NCBI GenBank assembly: GCA_951640165.1
Contig: OX621249.1
Location: 24,409,201-24,473,200, forward strand
DNA length: 64,000 bases
Direction: 5' to 3'
From: Pseudoips prasinana
Lineage: Eukaryota; Arthropoda; Insecta; Lepidoptera; Nolidae
The notes beneath the pieces were generated by a model. The model was not told the origin of the DNA. It worked only from the letters and a program-made list of their open reading frames with translations, and ran no database searches. A program made the translations under genes and the position numbers. Shown here one piece after another: positions 11,341 to 21,785 of this stretch; the first letter of the stretch is position 1, and each line of letters begins with the position of its first letter.

Positions 11341-11450
11341 CACATATTATTAAACGGTAAATGGCGCGTAAATGTCATAAGTACATTGTTTCTAATCTTA
11401 ATTTATTTGATTGTCCTAGTTCAAGAAAAATATTGTCAATTTTTTAAATA

Positions 11451-11455
<5 letters not shown>

Positions 11456-11516
<61 letters not shown>
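11456..11516. repeat. (TA)n microsatellite
   Basis: About 30 uninterrupted TA repeats. The equivalent spot in unit 2 (about 23951-23975) is short and imperfect, so this tract expanded in unit 1 or shrank in unit 2. Confidence 0.95.
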
Positions 11517-11521
<5 letters not shown>

Positions 11522-12247
11522 ACAACACAACGACTCTTGTCTCAGCTCGGCATTCACAGTTGCATAGCTGATCGTAATCTACTAAATTTGTAAGCACTGT
11601 GAACAGATTTTTTTTTGTATATTTATTTTTTTATTAACCAAACTTATAAGTTATAGGTTACATATTAAGCAAACGTTACTAAAATTTACAACTTATAATA
11701 TAAAAAATGTCAGTGTGTATTAAATACATATCTGCTCATATCAAACTTGGCAACATTAATTAAAATTTAAAAAAATATGAAATAGATTTGAATTTAGATT
11801 TTTTTAACTCATGAATTAAGCTACAAAATTGATAACAAGTAGGTTGTATTATAGGAAATTGGAGCCCAAACCTTTAGATTTTTAAGTAAGAACTTATTAA
11901 ATGTCTTGCATATTGCATAACTTTTCTATTGTTTACTTTCGTAACTAATTTTCGTATTCGTAACTTTTTCCCATTCTAGTAAGTGCAAATCTATTGGACA
12001 ACTTTTCTATTGTTTAAATTGCTAACTGTATTATGCACACTTTAAATAATAATTTATTTTTTTGCCAGTTCAGACGAACTATACCGAGTCATAGATATAG
12101 ATAATACTATTGACAAGGCCCCGTCCTATCGTAATCGTCGTTCAGTGCATAATCTATGGGAAATTATTCACTAAACAACGACGAACATTTGATAAATTCT
12201 GCACTGTTCTCAAAAACCAGAAATCGTCCGTAAAAAGTAGAAATATC

Positions 12248-12312
12248 TGACCTGGGTGGGAATCGAACCTACGACCTGCGGCCTGAAAAGCAACTACCAA
12301 CCATGCCAACGG
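12248..12312 (-). repeat. SINE A head fragment
   Basis: Minus-strand tRNA-like head with B box (GGTTCGATTCCCACCCAGG). Duplicated at 24545-24608. Confidence 0.65.
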
Positions 12313-12502
12313 CTAATAATGATATCAAACTAACATTGAGTAGTGTAATGTAATCCGAAAAATACTTCCAAAATTTACATTTCAACACGACATAAAATTT
12401 TTACGACATTTTCTCAAATATTGGTTTCAGTAGTATTGATTATCGGATTTAAAAGTAACCTCCGTAAATTTAAATGTTTACGAGTGTTATTGTTGAATTT
12501 TA

Positions 12503-12645
12503 TGTACCGATGCCAGCACATCCAGCTACCCCAATAAGTCAAATTTCTTTTATATATTTTCAACTTTATCACATAAGCATAAGGTTCTTTCAATTGGGGA
12601 ATTTTGACAGATTGGAGTAGCTTGATGTGCTGGCGTCTGTTAGTA
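12503..12645. mobile_element. MITE, CAGACGCCAGC family, second copy
   Basis: Inverted ends 'gatgccagcacatccagctacc' and 'gtagcttgatgtgctggcgtctg'. Counterpart in unit 2 at 24811-24947. Confidence 0.7.
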
Positions 12646-12714
12646 AAAAAATTGTGGTGTATTTCTAGGGGATGTCTTCTTAATCTTGCAAAATCATTAA
12701 TCCATGTGCTTACT

Positions 12715-12930
12715 TACTTAACGTATGGGCAGTGGATACCCTAGTGTCAAAGTTATTCAAGACGCCCAGTAGGCATCCGACACTGCTTTACGACTGTTGC
12801 CTAATGGCTACAACCGGGACCGACAGCTTAACGTACCCTCCGAAGCACGCAAACGCTCAGAAATTAAACCACTATAGTGGTCACTAATCTATGAACTGAT
12901 CGCGAGCTTAGTTGCTTAACCTCCATGCGC
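12715..12930 (+). repeat. Interspersed repeat D
   Basis: Nearly complete copy ('gtatgggcagtgg', 'caaccgggaccgacagctta', 'gccctccgaagcacg' variant). Counterpart at 25030-25205. Confidence 0.6.
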
Positions 12931-13012
12931 GCCATGTGCTACTTATTTATAATACGTTAACGACCACTCTACAATTAACTGTCTGGGATTTGTTTCCTTT
13001 TTAGGGTTCCGT

Positions 13013-13365
13013 CGCCAAATGGCAAAAAACGGAACCCTTATAGATTCGTCATGTCTGTCTGTCTGTCCGTCCGTATGTCACAGCCTCATTTTTCCGAAAC
13101 TATAAGAGCTGTACTGTTGAAACTTGGTAAGTAGATGTATTCTGTGAACCGCATCAAGATTTTTACACAAAAATAGAAAAAGAACAATAATTTAGAGTGG
13201 TCGCCATACATAGAACTGAAACTCAATTTTTTTTTTATTGTACCCATACATGTGGGATGTGTATGGATAGGTCTTTAAAAATGATATTGAGGTTTCAAAT
13301 ATAATTTTTTTCTAAACTGAATAGTTTGCGCGAGAGACACTTCCAAAGTGGAAAATTGAGTGTTT
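13013..13365 (+). mobile_element. AGGGTTCCGT element, present only in unit 1
   Basis: Starts with a hairpin (AGGGTTCCGT ... ACGGAACCCT) followed by CTGTCTGTCTGTCCGTCCG, a common lepidopteran repeat type. At the same point unit 2 has RTE 3' coding sequence. The element ends at a T-run, next to the surviving RTE tail at 13368-13420 ('gtctttcggctgatataatgatgatga'). Confidence 0.55.
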
Positions 13366-13450
13366 TTTTTTTTTTGTCCAGCAGTCTTTCGGCTGATATA
13401 ATGATGATGACATTCTATTTAACATAGATCCAAAAGAAATAAATAATGTA

Positions 13451-13735
13451 GCGGGCCAGTTGGCGCGGTTGGTAATTGCTCGCCTTTCATGCCGCAGGTC
13501 GTAGTCCGTAGATTCTATTCCCATCCAGGACAGATATTTGTGTGCATGAACATATATGTTTGTCCTGTCTTAGACACATATACTACTTTTCTTTTGTAAG
13601 GAAATACCTATATAGATAATCACACCCTGACACAGGACAAACAGACATGTTCATGCACATAAATATCTGTCCTGGGAAGGAATCGAACACACAACCTGCG
13701 GCGTGAAAGGCAAGCATCTACCGGCCTGTCAAGGC
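13451..13735. repeat. Inverted pair of SINE A copies
   Basis: A plus-strand head and short body (13451 to about 13560) run straight into a minus-strand copy (about 13570-13735) whose head lies at the high-coordinate end. The pair could fold back. The same arrangement is in unit 2 at 25735-26020, so it predates the duplication. Confidence 0.75.
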
Positions 13736-13750
13736 AAAAAAGCATATATT

Positions 13751-13901
13751 ATATTTCGTCGCTGCATCCTCGAGATTTTCATATTACACAGTAGTACACT
13801 CTTCAATGTACTGGACATCGAACACTTTTTAGAGCTTGCAACATTAAAAAGACAAAATGTCAACGTCATTTTTCCGCCGCCACCTGGATGTCACCTCATT
13901 C
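13751..13901 (+). repeat. DIRS-like left inverted terminal repeat
   Basis: Starts ATATTTCGTCGCTGCATCCT. It matches the complement of 21786-21930 almost base for base, except for a 4-base difference just inside the GCTGCATCC motif. It ends at 'gtcacctcattc'. Confidence 0.9.
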
Positions 13902-13939
13902 ACTTTTCGTGTTGGGCATCGAAACATCAATTCTTTTTA

Positions 13940-14204
13940 TTTTATTTTATTTTCAGTAAACAAGTGTTATAATTATATTATAGTGACATTTAATGTGAAT
14001 TACTGTATTGGCCTATAAAAATGGGCTAGTTTAAGTGCACGAAGAAGGAATATGAAGAAAAATTTGGTGCCGATTGAATCTACGCAAATGCCGAGTGTCA
14101 GCAAAAAATGTAAGTACATACTTACTCTCCAGCAAATATACAACATATTGAATCTTAAGGTGACCGACGGTTACAACGATACTATCATTTTATTTTATTA
14201 CCAA
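13940..14204 (+). other. Left internal part of the DIRS-like element
   Basis: A polypyrimidine tract ending in CAG (about 13944-13958) is followed by a short open segment (MKKNLVPIESTQMPSVSKKC from 14052) and a GTAAGT at about 14108. This could be a small exon with acceptor and donor, but the evidence is only motif-level. The Helitron interrupts at 14204. Confidence 0.25.
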
Positions 14205-14311
14205 CTAGCTGTGCCCGCGACTTCGTTCGCGTGGATATCGGAACTTAACAATGTATTTTTTTGTGTATAGTGCTGTGGGAGGATACCGATACAATTTTTT
14301 TTTAATTTAAT

Positions 14312-15480
14312 TTAGTGCTTCTTTATTTTACCTGTGGAACCATCTGGAGCGTACACAAAAACGTTATTGGGGTTGTTTACGCGTGAAAGAGCTACGTATA
14401 GTTGACCATGGGAAAAGCATCCAATACTTAGGTCCACCCCCGCAACGGATAATGTCTGGCGCTGAGCTTTATTAATCGTCACGGCATAACAGGGACTGAC
14501 TGAGAATTGCACTGGTTTGAAAGCGAAAGGAAAGTTTTTAGGAATTATAGGTATCCTTGGACTAAAAACAATATCACCGGCGCCGCAACCTGTTAATATT
14601 TCAGCTTCGATAATGTTTTGCTGCAGATTTGTGACTTTGAGCCGAGTGCCGTTACAAAGTTTGGGAGGACATAAATTTCTGAGGAGAATTATTGGTACAC
14701 CGATTTTTAAAACTATTTTGTGGGTTGGAAGTCCGGGTGTGCTGAGGGAATCCAAAAATTCTACCAGGTAGTGCGTGGCGTCATCTTCTTCCATAACTGT
14801 ATTTATTGAGCTATATTCTTTACTATTCCCGGACGCATGAGTCAATATTTTGAAACTAATTGCCGCAGCTTGGTCATTGCGGGGAGTCAAAATAGCTCGC
14901 TGACATAGCCAAGAACCAGCTTGATTTCCCATGTTTGTGGTATCTCCGTACACAGAAGAAATTAGCTCCTGCTGTGATGTAACGTAAGAGCAGAGATTAC
15001 CAATCAAAATAACTTATGGTATGTGCCATCGCCGACTTTTTACAAAAAATTGGCAAACTCCTGTGCATTTTCGCAGCCTCTGACTGATCGGGTTCCCTCC
15101 TATACTTATAACTATCTCTTGAATAGCCAATAAGGACCTGTTGTGACAAATTTCACGTACCCTGTCAGGAATTTCTCCATCAGTATTTAGTTGTACATGT
15201 CTGATAAAATCTTCAGCAAACTTGTCATGGTACTTTTGCCATAACTGGTTAGCACCCGATAACGCACAAAAGGTCAATAAGATGGCAAACAAATGTCGCA
15301 AGCGATGTGGACTATCGCTCACGCATGCTGCCGCTAGGGCGTCATCCCAATGCTGACCTCCATCTAATAAATGGCGTGCTCGGCAAGCGGCCTGGTATGT
15401 GGGATGTTAAATATCATCAACTTTACGGAGCTCAGCAAAAGACGTAGGTCCTCGCACTACATGGACCAGACTGTGGGATG
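14312..15480 (-). pseudogene. Helitron Pif1-like helicase, internally deleted
   Basis: The minus strand codes for a Helitron helicase. A region before the helicase comes first (VVRGPTSFAELRKVD at about 15470-15420, then HPTYQAACRARHLLDGG and the frame at 15322-15017, SDSPHRLRHLFAILLTF). After an in-frame TAA at 15014 the same frame continues to 14312: WLCQRAILTPRNDQAA, GVPIILLRNLCPPKLCNGTR, AVTINKAQRQTLSVAGVDL and CFSHGQLYVALSRV, the standard Pif1/Helitron C-terminal motifs. The Walker A (GGTGKT) and B segments that should lie between are missing, so the protein cannot work. There is also a stop just after the LRKVDDI region. In intact Helitrons this protein unwinds DNA during rolling-circle transposition. 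Confidence 0.9.
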
Positions 15481-15489
15481 AACTCACAT

Positions 15490-15810
15490 GTAAGCACGCC
15501 ACGTGACTTGCCCGCCTTCCTTAAGTCAATTCCAGCTAACTTGAGAGTTGGACTTTGCGATTTGTTGATGGTTATCGCGACACACACTTTTATAGGGAAC
15601 TACAGTATTTTAAACTGAAAAGGGAGATCATTTGGCACTAACGGAATACGTGAGACGAACACTGTTTCTCCCTGGGCGGATCCAGGCATAATAGTAGCCT
15701 CTATGTATAAACACGATGCAAAGTTTTCACTTGAAGCCTAGTGCCGTTGCAAAGTTTAGGTGGCTTCAAATTCCTCAGAACCATTATAGGTATACCCACA
15801 CGCAACATAC
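15490..15810 (-). pseudogene. Second, different Helitron helicase C-terminal fragment
   Basis: Minus-strand translation gives GIPIMVLRNLKPPKLCNGTR, then GETVFVSRIPLVPNDLPFQF, then AITINKSQSPTLKLAGIDLR, broken by stops. This repeats the C-terminal helicase part already present at 14312-14800, but with divergent residues, and it sits upstream of the middle part of the other copy. The element is therefore a chimera of two helicase lineages or carries a captured fragment. Confidence 0.8.
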
Positions 15811-16252
15811 ATCCCCTATTATACGCCCTTAGGGGTGGAAATTCTTAAAATCCTGAAATACTTATTGTTATTTTTAACGGAAAGGCCAAATACCAATTTT
15901 CATGCTTTTCACTTAAAAAATTACACACTTTTCATACAAACTTACATCCCCTATTTTACGCCCTTGGGGTGGGATTTTCAGAAATTCTTAAATATTTATT
16001 TTTATTTTTAGCTGAACTACTAAATATAAGTTTCAATGCCTGTAACTTCAAAAATGACGGATTTTCATACAATCTTTCGTTCTCTATTTTACCCCCTTAG
16101 GGTTAGTATTTCCAAAAACCCTTCCTTAGTGAATGCATACGTCATAAAAAGTAACTACCGGCAAAATTTCAAGTCTCTAACCCCAGCCGTTTAGGCTGTG
16201 CGTGGATATGTCAGTCAGTCAGTTTTCTCTTTTACATAGGTAGGTATATAGA

Positions 16253-16600
16253 TTTGTGCTGAGAAAATTATGAGAGACAGGGTTTATTTACTACATTCAA
16301 ATACATTCAATCGGACAGGTTCAATAAAATTGGAATCGTCTGTACATTCCCGTTACAAACGAATCGACAGCACAAACTTTCGATCGACTGATATTATAAT
16401 TTAAAATTAAATTATAACAAATCCAACCTTGTACATAATTCAATTTGTCCAAAGAAAACAGAATATTTTAATAACCAATTTTGGACAACGACATACTTCT
16501 AGCCAACCAAGACTTTATTTCGAAACAATTCGGAACATTCAAAACCCTACGTAACTCATGCAATCAGCAAACACGGGCAAATCTTAACACCGCGAGTCAA
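16253..16600. other. Interior of DIRS-like element, nothing recognised
   Basis: AT-rich DNA resuming after the Helitron. A short open frame at 16481-16675 has no recognisable domain. Confidence 0.4.
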
Positions 16601-16603
16601 AAG

Positions 16604-16740
16604 AAATGCACAACGACATCTATCAAAATAAAAATCAACTATCAACGTAGTTCATTCAGTAAAAAGATGTCATAATATGCACAATGACATCTATCGGACA
16701 GTTAGGTAGTTCAACTATAAACATTAGTTCATCTTGACGA
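16604..16740. repeat. Two imperfect tandem units of about 73 bp
   Basis: 'gcacaacgacatctatc' at about 16606 and 'gcacaatgacatctatc' at about 16679 start two similar units, each also containing 'caactat...agttcat'. Confidence 0.55.
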
Positions 16741-16744
16741 AATG

Positions 16745-17062
16745 TGTGTTATTTTTCTTCATGATTACTTTAAAATCTAATATCTTTTGATAGACTGAAC
16801 CGATTGCAATAAAACAAAAACTAAATGTTACCTCAAGTTACGCTCAATCGTTGTGTATAAAAGTTATTTACATTGCTTTCGTATATTTTACGTGATACCC
16901 GAACATATAAACAGACAAACAGACACACAGACAAACAGACAAAAATTCTAAAAATGCTGGAAATGGGTTCTATTGGTTGTTCTTTAATACCCTGGCTATT
17001 CTTCTTGGATTTTCTTTTGATGTACAAAAAATATTTTTCTACAGATTTATTATATGTATAGA
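16745..17062 (-). mobile_element. Helitron-type element, 5' end clear
   Basis: On the minus strand A|TCTATACATATAATAAATC starts at 17062, followed by the usual 'tttttgtctgtttgtctgtgtg' subterminal run. I could not place the CTRR end, so the low-coordinate limit is a guess. Confidence 0.5.
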
Positions 17063-18139
17063 TTATGATTACATTACACACCCCTGGCAAACAGGCGTGA
17101 GTGTATGAATAATTAGATTTTAGTTTTACAAGCTGAATGTTTTCTGGCATTATTAGATTATTCTAACCTATTTTACAGTTAGCCATTCTATGGAATAAGA
17201 TCTGCCCTTTGTGTCAGATAGTACAAGCCCTGTTTTTACAACAGGTATGTACCTGTTGTAAAACCCTAATAATTACAATGCCCTGGGGCAATGTTTGGCT
17301 TAAAATCATATGGAGTTGTGATGATTTATTATTAACAACCTGATTACTTACTTACAAAACTAACCTAGATATCTGCCACGTGTTCTCTGAACAATGGGGG
17401 CAAATTATAATGGACGCACTTAGCAAGGAGAATACAGGACTGAATCCTGAAATAGAAAATTTTCAGTTCCAGGAATTCATTAATGCTATAGAGGTTATTT
17501 TCATTCAACCATTCAAATAGCTTAATTCTAAATAATCTGCAATGTAGTTTCTATTTAGATTAGTAGGTAACAGAAACGTACGCACATAGCCAGAACGCTT
17601 TTATTATATTTGATTAACCAAGTACACGTACAACTCAAGTACAAGTCCCGATGTTGATCCCGTCTACTTCTAGAACATGTATTAGTAACATGGGTTACCA
17701 GTATAGCGAATATTTGATTGATTTGCTAGTTTTGCAGACATGGTTTTTTCCAGTTAAGTTGACTGTGATTGTTGTAAAAAACCTGTGGAAAATAGAATTC
17801 GTTTATGGTAAACGTGTATTAGTTTTGTTTGATATCCAGTATAAGAGAAAATGTTGTTCATTGCTTGTCTATCAATTTGAAATGGTATTAGTCATTTGCT
17901 ACGTAACTACGTAACAAAGTAGCTATAAATATTCGATCTATTAATTTGAATATTATAAGTTAATTATACAGTATATTATATACATAATAACAATAAATAA
18001 ATGTCTTGCCATCTCATTGCAGACTGGGCAGAACCAGTACTGTTGTCATAGTGGGGCCAACAGACAACTGATAAATATACTTGTATATCAGTAATTACAT
18101 ACAAATTATAGATGAATTGCACCCAGGTACGGAAGTAAT
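17063..18139. other. AT-rich stretch, no recognised feature
   Basis: A fragment of repeat G ('acccctggcaaacaggcgtgagt') lies at about 17075-17105. The open frame at 17651-17914 has no domain I know. A copy of 'cagaaccagtactgttg...acaactgataaatat' near 18030 hints at a decayed SINE A body. Confidence 0.4.
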
Positions 18140-18226
18140 AATCGTGCTAATCGAACAAATATTTGTCCCGAGTGGGGATCGAACCCACACCGTATGGCTT
18201 AGCAGTCAGGAATATTAAAATTTTAA
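18140..18226 (-). repeat. SINE head fragment
   Basis: Minus-strand tRNA-like head with B box (GGGTTCGATCCCC) and part of the body. Confidence 0.55.
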
Positions 18227-18762
18227 TAAAACCATTACAGGCCAATATTAAAATTAAATTTAAGATTATCATGTAGTTTCCTTATTTTGATACGGTTACT
18301 CGTATTGTTAGATGCATACATATATTTACTTTAATTTAGTATGCTATGTTTAGCAGAGAGATCGGGCTCCCCAGATCTAGAAAACAAGTTCAGGCCTACT
18401 TTTTAAATGAAAAATGACCTTGATATATTTACTGGAAGAAGGATACTAACGCTTTCAATATAAATGTTTACCCTTAATTAGAAATAGGTACTTTTTCTTT
18501 TGCTTGTTTCCTCCGTTTTTCACCAATTTTAAAATGATTATGCAAGATAATAGACAACCTGGCAGTAGATATTACTGTCGTTCCTAACTCGCCTAGTGAG
18601 ATGTGAATCTAATCTGTGTGGCAAAGCCAATAAAGAGGCCTTTTTTTGTAACAAGCACTCAAAATGAGACAATTGAATTAATGATTGCATCTCTGTCAAT
18701 AAAACGATAACGACGCAGCGTGTAAAATTTATAGAATTTTGGTCATAATAATAACATTGATG

Positions 18763-18765
<3 letters not shown>

Positions 18766-18822
<57 letters not shown>
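18766..18822 (+). repeat. Poly(A) tract, about 57 bases
   Basis: An uninterrupted A run. No LINE body could be identified immediately upstream, so its parent is unknown. An assembly artefact is possible. Confidence 0.95.
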
Positions 18823-18826
<4 letters not shown>

Positions 18827-19149
18827 TAGCATTAAACTTCATTACATAGCATGAGCTAATTTCTCATCTGAAAATACATTCCGTTCAGCACTTTCTCCCA
18901 TATTGAATAAACGATTTAGTTCATATGCTAATATCAGGATATGGCTTATAGGTATTAACAAAACTCAATACTGTGGTACTTGTTTTGTAAGTAGATGCTA
19001 CCCAAATGTAGAAATACCATTGACAACTAAATAATAATAATAATAAAAAAATTATAGCACCTGGTTGTGCTACCAATGTTCTTACATTCACTTCTAAAAC
19101 CATATTTATTTGCAAATAAATCGTTGAATTTGACTTTATTATAATGTAT

Positions 19150-20606
19150 ATTTTAAAGAGTCGTGATGTGATTACGACCGAATATACGAATACCACACCA
19201 ATGAACCATGATGGCATTACGGTTATTTACTCACATATGTATTGTAGCCTAAGCTGGCGTCTAAAAATATATATATTAAAGAGTAGTGATGCGAATATAA
19301 TTATTGAACCGTAATGCGATTACGGTCATTTACTCACATATGTATTTGTTTTATCTGACGCAGATTAGCAGAAGGCTTGCTGGCGTTTAAAAATGTATAT
19401 TTTTAAGAGTCGTGATGCGATTACGACCGAATATACGAATACCATACCAATATACTTATTGAACCGTGATGCGATTACGGTCATTTACTCACATATTTAC
19501 GTGTTTTATCTGACGCAGATTAGCAAAAAAGTATGTCTGGCGTTTAAAATGTATATTTTAAAGAGTCGTGATGCGATTACGACCAAATATACGAATACCA
19601 TACCAATATACTTATTGAACCGTGATGCGATTACGGTCATTTACTCACATATGTATGTGTTTTATCTGACGCAGATTAGCTGAGGGTTTTCTGGCGTCTA
19701 AAAATGTATATTTTAAAGAGTCGTGATGCGATTACGACCGAATATACGAATACCATACCAATATACCTATTGAACCGTGATGCGATTACGGTCATTTACT
19801 CATAATTATATGTATTGTATTTGATGTAGATAATGAATTTGAGCATTCATTTTCATCAAATCTGTGAATAAGCTCCGTCATATCGATACTGTTGGTCAAG
19901 ATTAATACCCATAAAAATAAAGAGTCATGATTTGATTACCGAATATACGATACCAATATTATTTCTGAACCGTGATGCGATTACGGTCACTTACTCGCAT
20001 AATAATATGTATTTTTCCTGATACAGATAATGTATCTGAACATTCATATTTATTTAATCAGTGAATACGCTCCGTCCGTCCGTCCTCGGTATAGTTGGTT
20101 AAAGCTAATACGGATTATATTAAATAGCCGCGATGCGATTACGACCGAATATACGAACACCATATATCAATATTATTTCTGAACCATGAAGCGATTACGG
20201 TCACTTCCTCATATATGCATTTTTTTTACTAATGCAGATAATGTATCTGAGTATTCATTTTCATTAAATCTTGGAATAGGCTCCGTCGTATTTATACTGT
20301 TGATCAAAGCTAATACCTATAAAATTAAAGAGTCGTGATTCGATAATGACCGAATATACGAACACATTACCCAATATAATTATTGAACCATGATGTGATT
20401 ATGGTCACTTACTCGCATATTAAAATGTATTTTTTTTTCTGATGCAGATAAAGTATCTGAGCATTCATTTTCATTAAATCTTAGAATACGTACCGTCGTA
20501 ACGTTGGTCAAGGCTAATACGCATAAAATTAAAGAATCTTGATTCGATAACGACCAAATATACAAACATCATAACAATATAATTTCTGAACCGTGATGCG
20601 ATCCTT
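19150..20606 (+). repeat. Nine-unit tandem array with dyad motifs
   Basis: Units start with 'aaagagtcgtgatgcgattacgac' variants at about 19158, 19281, 19407, 19563, 19718, 19922, 20126, 20330 and 20534. Spacing is 123, 126, 156, 155, then 204 four times. Each unit carries two imperfect palindromes: GTCGTGATGCGATTACGAC and, about 55 bases later, CCGTGATGCGATTACGG. The left units are the most uniform; those on the right have gained about 50 bp ('gagcattcatttt...gctccgtc'). The array lies inside the DIRS-like element, upstream of the recombinase remnant. It codes for nothing apparent. Confidence 0.9.
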
Positions 20607-20774
20607 GGTTTAGTCGAAAACCATCCAATGATATTGCTTGATCCACAGTTCAACTGTAGTTTAGTTTTAGACTTCGTTTTTTAAATAAGGGTGATAATGT
20701 ATATTTTATTTTATGTGAATAATACATCTGAACATTCATATTTAGCAAATTAGGGTATACGCTCCATTTTCGCC

Positions 20775-20992
20775 GAATAATATTGACCCGATTACACATA
20801 CTCTTGATAATGTTGTCGCTACGCAGGATCCTACCGCTGATATTGCTACCCCGACCAAATAATCTAATAAAGATGAACTCTCAGCACCCGAGCTTTGGCC
20901 GCAGGCCTTTTGGGATGCCTTAAGTGTATCAAAAATTAAAGTTGTCATTTATGAACCTAAGATAAGAGACGTTGTTTCAAATATTAGGAATA
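20775..20992 (+). pseudogene. Unidentified coding remnant, possibly DIRS ORF1 (Gag-like)
   Basis: The plus strand reads NNIDPITHTLDNVVATQDPT, then after one TAA SNKDELSAPELWPQAFWDAL and KIKVVIYEPKIRDVVSNI, then a stop at about 20990. Codon composition is unlike the AT-rich surroundings. An acidic segment followed by 'LWPQAFWDAL' resembles the spacing of DIRS Gag-like proteins (a 'DPT..., W...L' layout), and it precedes the recombinase. That assignment is inference; no domain is certain. Confidence 0.4.
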
Positions 20993-21074
20993 ACGATTCC
21001 AATATTTAAAATTCTTGTAAGCGAGGCCTCAATCGCATCTAATTCTTTTATCACAATTAGAAGGAGATATGCCC

Positions 21075-21432
21075 AGGGAAAACCCTGATAGCATACATAG
21101 AACTAATAGGACCGTTTAGAGACACGTCTATCGCAGAAAGGTTAATTCTGACCACTAAAAAAAAAAAAAAAAAAAGAAAAAGAAAATATATATATATATA
21201 CCACAACGCAACTGTGTCCACAATCAGCCGCTGTGTCCAGCAAGTATTGCAAGAGAGCGGATATTGACGCAAGCGTATACTCTGCGCATAGTGCTCGCCA
21301 CGCAGAGACGTCCGTCGATGCGTTTCCATTGAAGTGATTAGGAAGGCAGCAGAATGGTCATGAAACTCCCACGGATTTAGTAAATTTTATGACAAATCGA
21401 ATAATGATCCTGTATTTAAAAATTCCAGTTGA
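21075..21432 (+). pseudogene. Tyrosine recombinase C-terminal domain, decayed
   Basis: The frame begins KTLIAYIELIGPFRDTSI, is broken by an A-run with a (TA)n insertion at 21156-21200, and resumes NATVSTISRCVQQVLQESG. After one frameshift it reads IDASVYSAHSARHAETS, after another VIRKAAEWS, then past a TGA HGFSKFYDKSNNDPVFK to a stop at 21430. The HxxR motif (HSAR) and the nucleophile Tyr in KFYDK are preserved, and their spacing fits DIRS/Crypton-type recombinases. Such enzymes integrate circular DNA copies by site-specific recombination. Two frameshifts, one stop and the insertion make it non-functional. The position just before the internal complementary region is where DIRS elements carry it. 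Confidence 0.8.
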
Positions 21433-21556
21433 TTATGGTTAAGTATAGTTAAAAATGATTAAGTTAATAAGATAAAGTAAATTATTGCATGTATTAATTC
21501 GTTTATGGGTATTGGTTCAATACTCTTACTAACGATTTCCCTAAAGCTCTAAACAT

Positions 21557-21677
21557 CTACTGTGTAATATGAAAATCTCGAGGATGCAGCGACGAAATAT
21601 AATTGAAGGTTAAACAAACTTACCTTAAGTGAAGTTTGACCATAATTATATGAGTCGCTGCATCCGAAGAGATTTTC
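21557..21677. repeat. Internal complementary region of the DIRS-like element
   Basis: 21557-21600 is the complement of the left terminus (13751 on). 21601-21677 is the complement of the right terminus (about 21907-21983). The two are abutted, so the segment equals the circle junction in reverse. In DIRS elements this region is thought to template ligation of the ends during replication. Confidence 0.9.
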
Positions 21678-21785
21678 GATCCCTCCCTCCCTTAAAGTAT
21701 TCTTGTGAATACTTTCTTCCCGTTATTTGATTTTAATGCTTTGCCTTTAGTGAAATCTAAAGTAGATGCTGTGTTACTCTGAAAA

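Larger units (their letters stand above)
14205..16252 (-). mobile_element. Helitron with Rep/helicase remnants, exact ends
   Basis: The minus-strand 5' end is A|TCTATATACCTACCTATG (start at base 16252). The 3' end is hairpin cgcgaacgaagtcgcg, then GGGCACAGCTAG|T (end at base 14205). Insertion between A and T, with no target duplication, is diagnostic. 2048 bp, shorter than an autonomous Helitron; the Rep nuclease region is absent. It sits inside the DIRS-like element and so is younger than it. Confidence 0.9.

Noticed and set aside
16833..17150. Frame rich in VCLSVCLFVCLYV as a membrane protein
   Set aside because: Translation of the 'gtctgtttgtctgtgtg' subterminal run of a Helitron.
18766..18822. 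Poly(A) as the tail of a processed pseudogene
   Set aside because: No spliced gene sequence is recognisable upstream and no target duplication was found.
19393..19683. 96-codon frame with repeated peptide in the array
   Set aside because: Produced by the tandem units. It ends when unit length changes, and the 155-156-bp units do not keep one frame.
19150..20606. CRISPR-like array of palindromic repeats
   Set aside because: Whole units repeat, including the parts between the palindromes, so there are no unique spacers.
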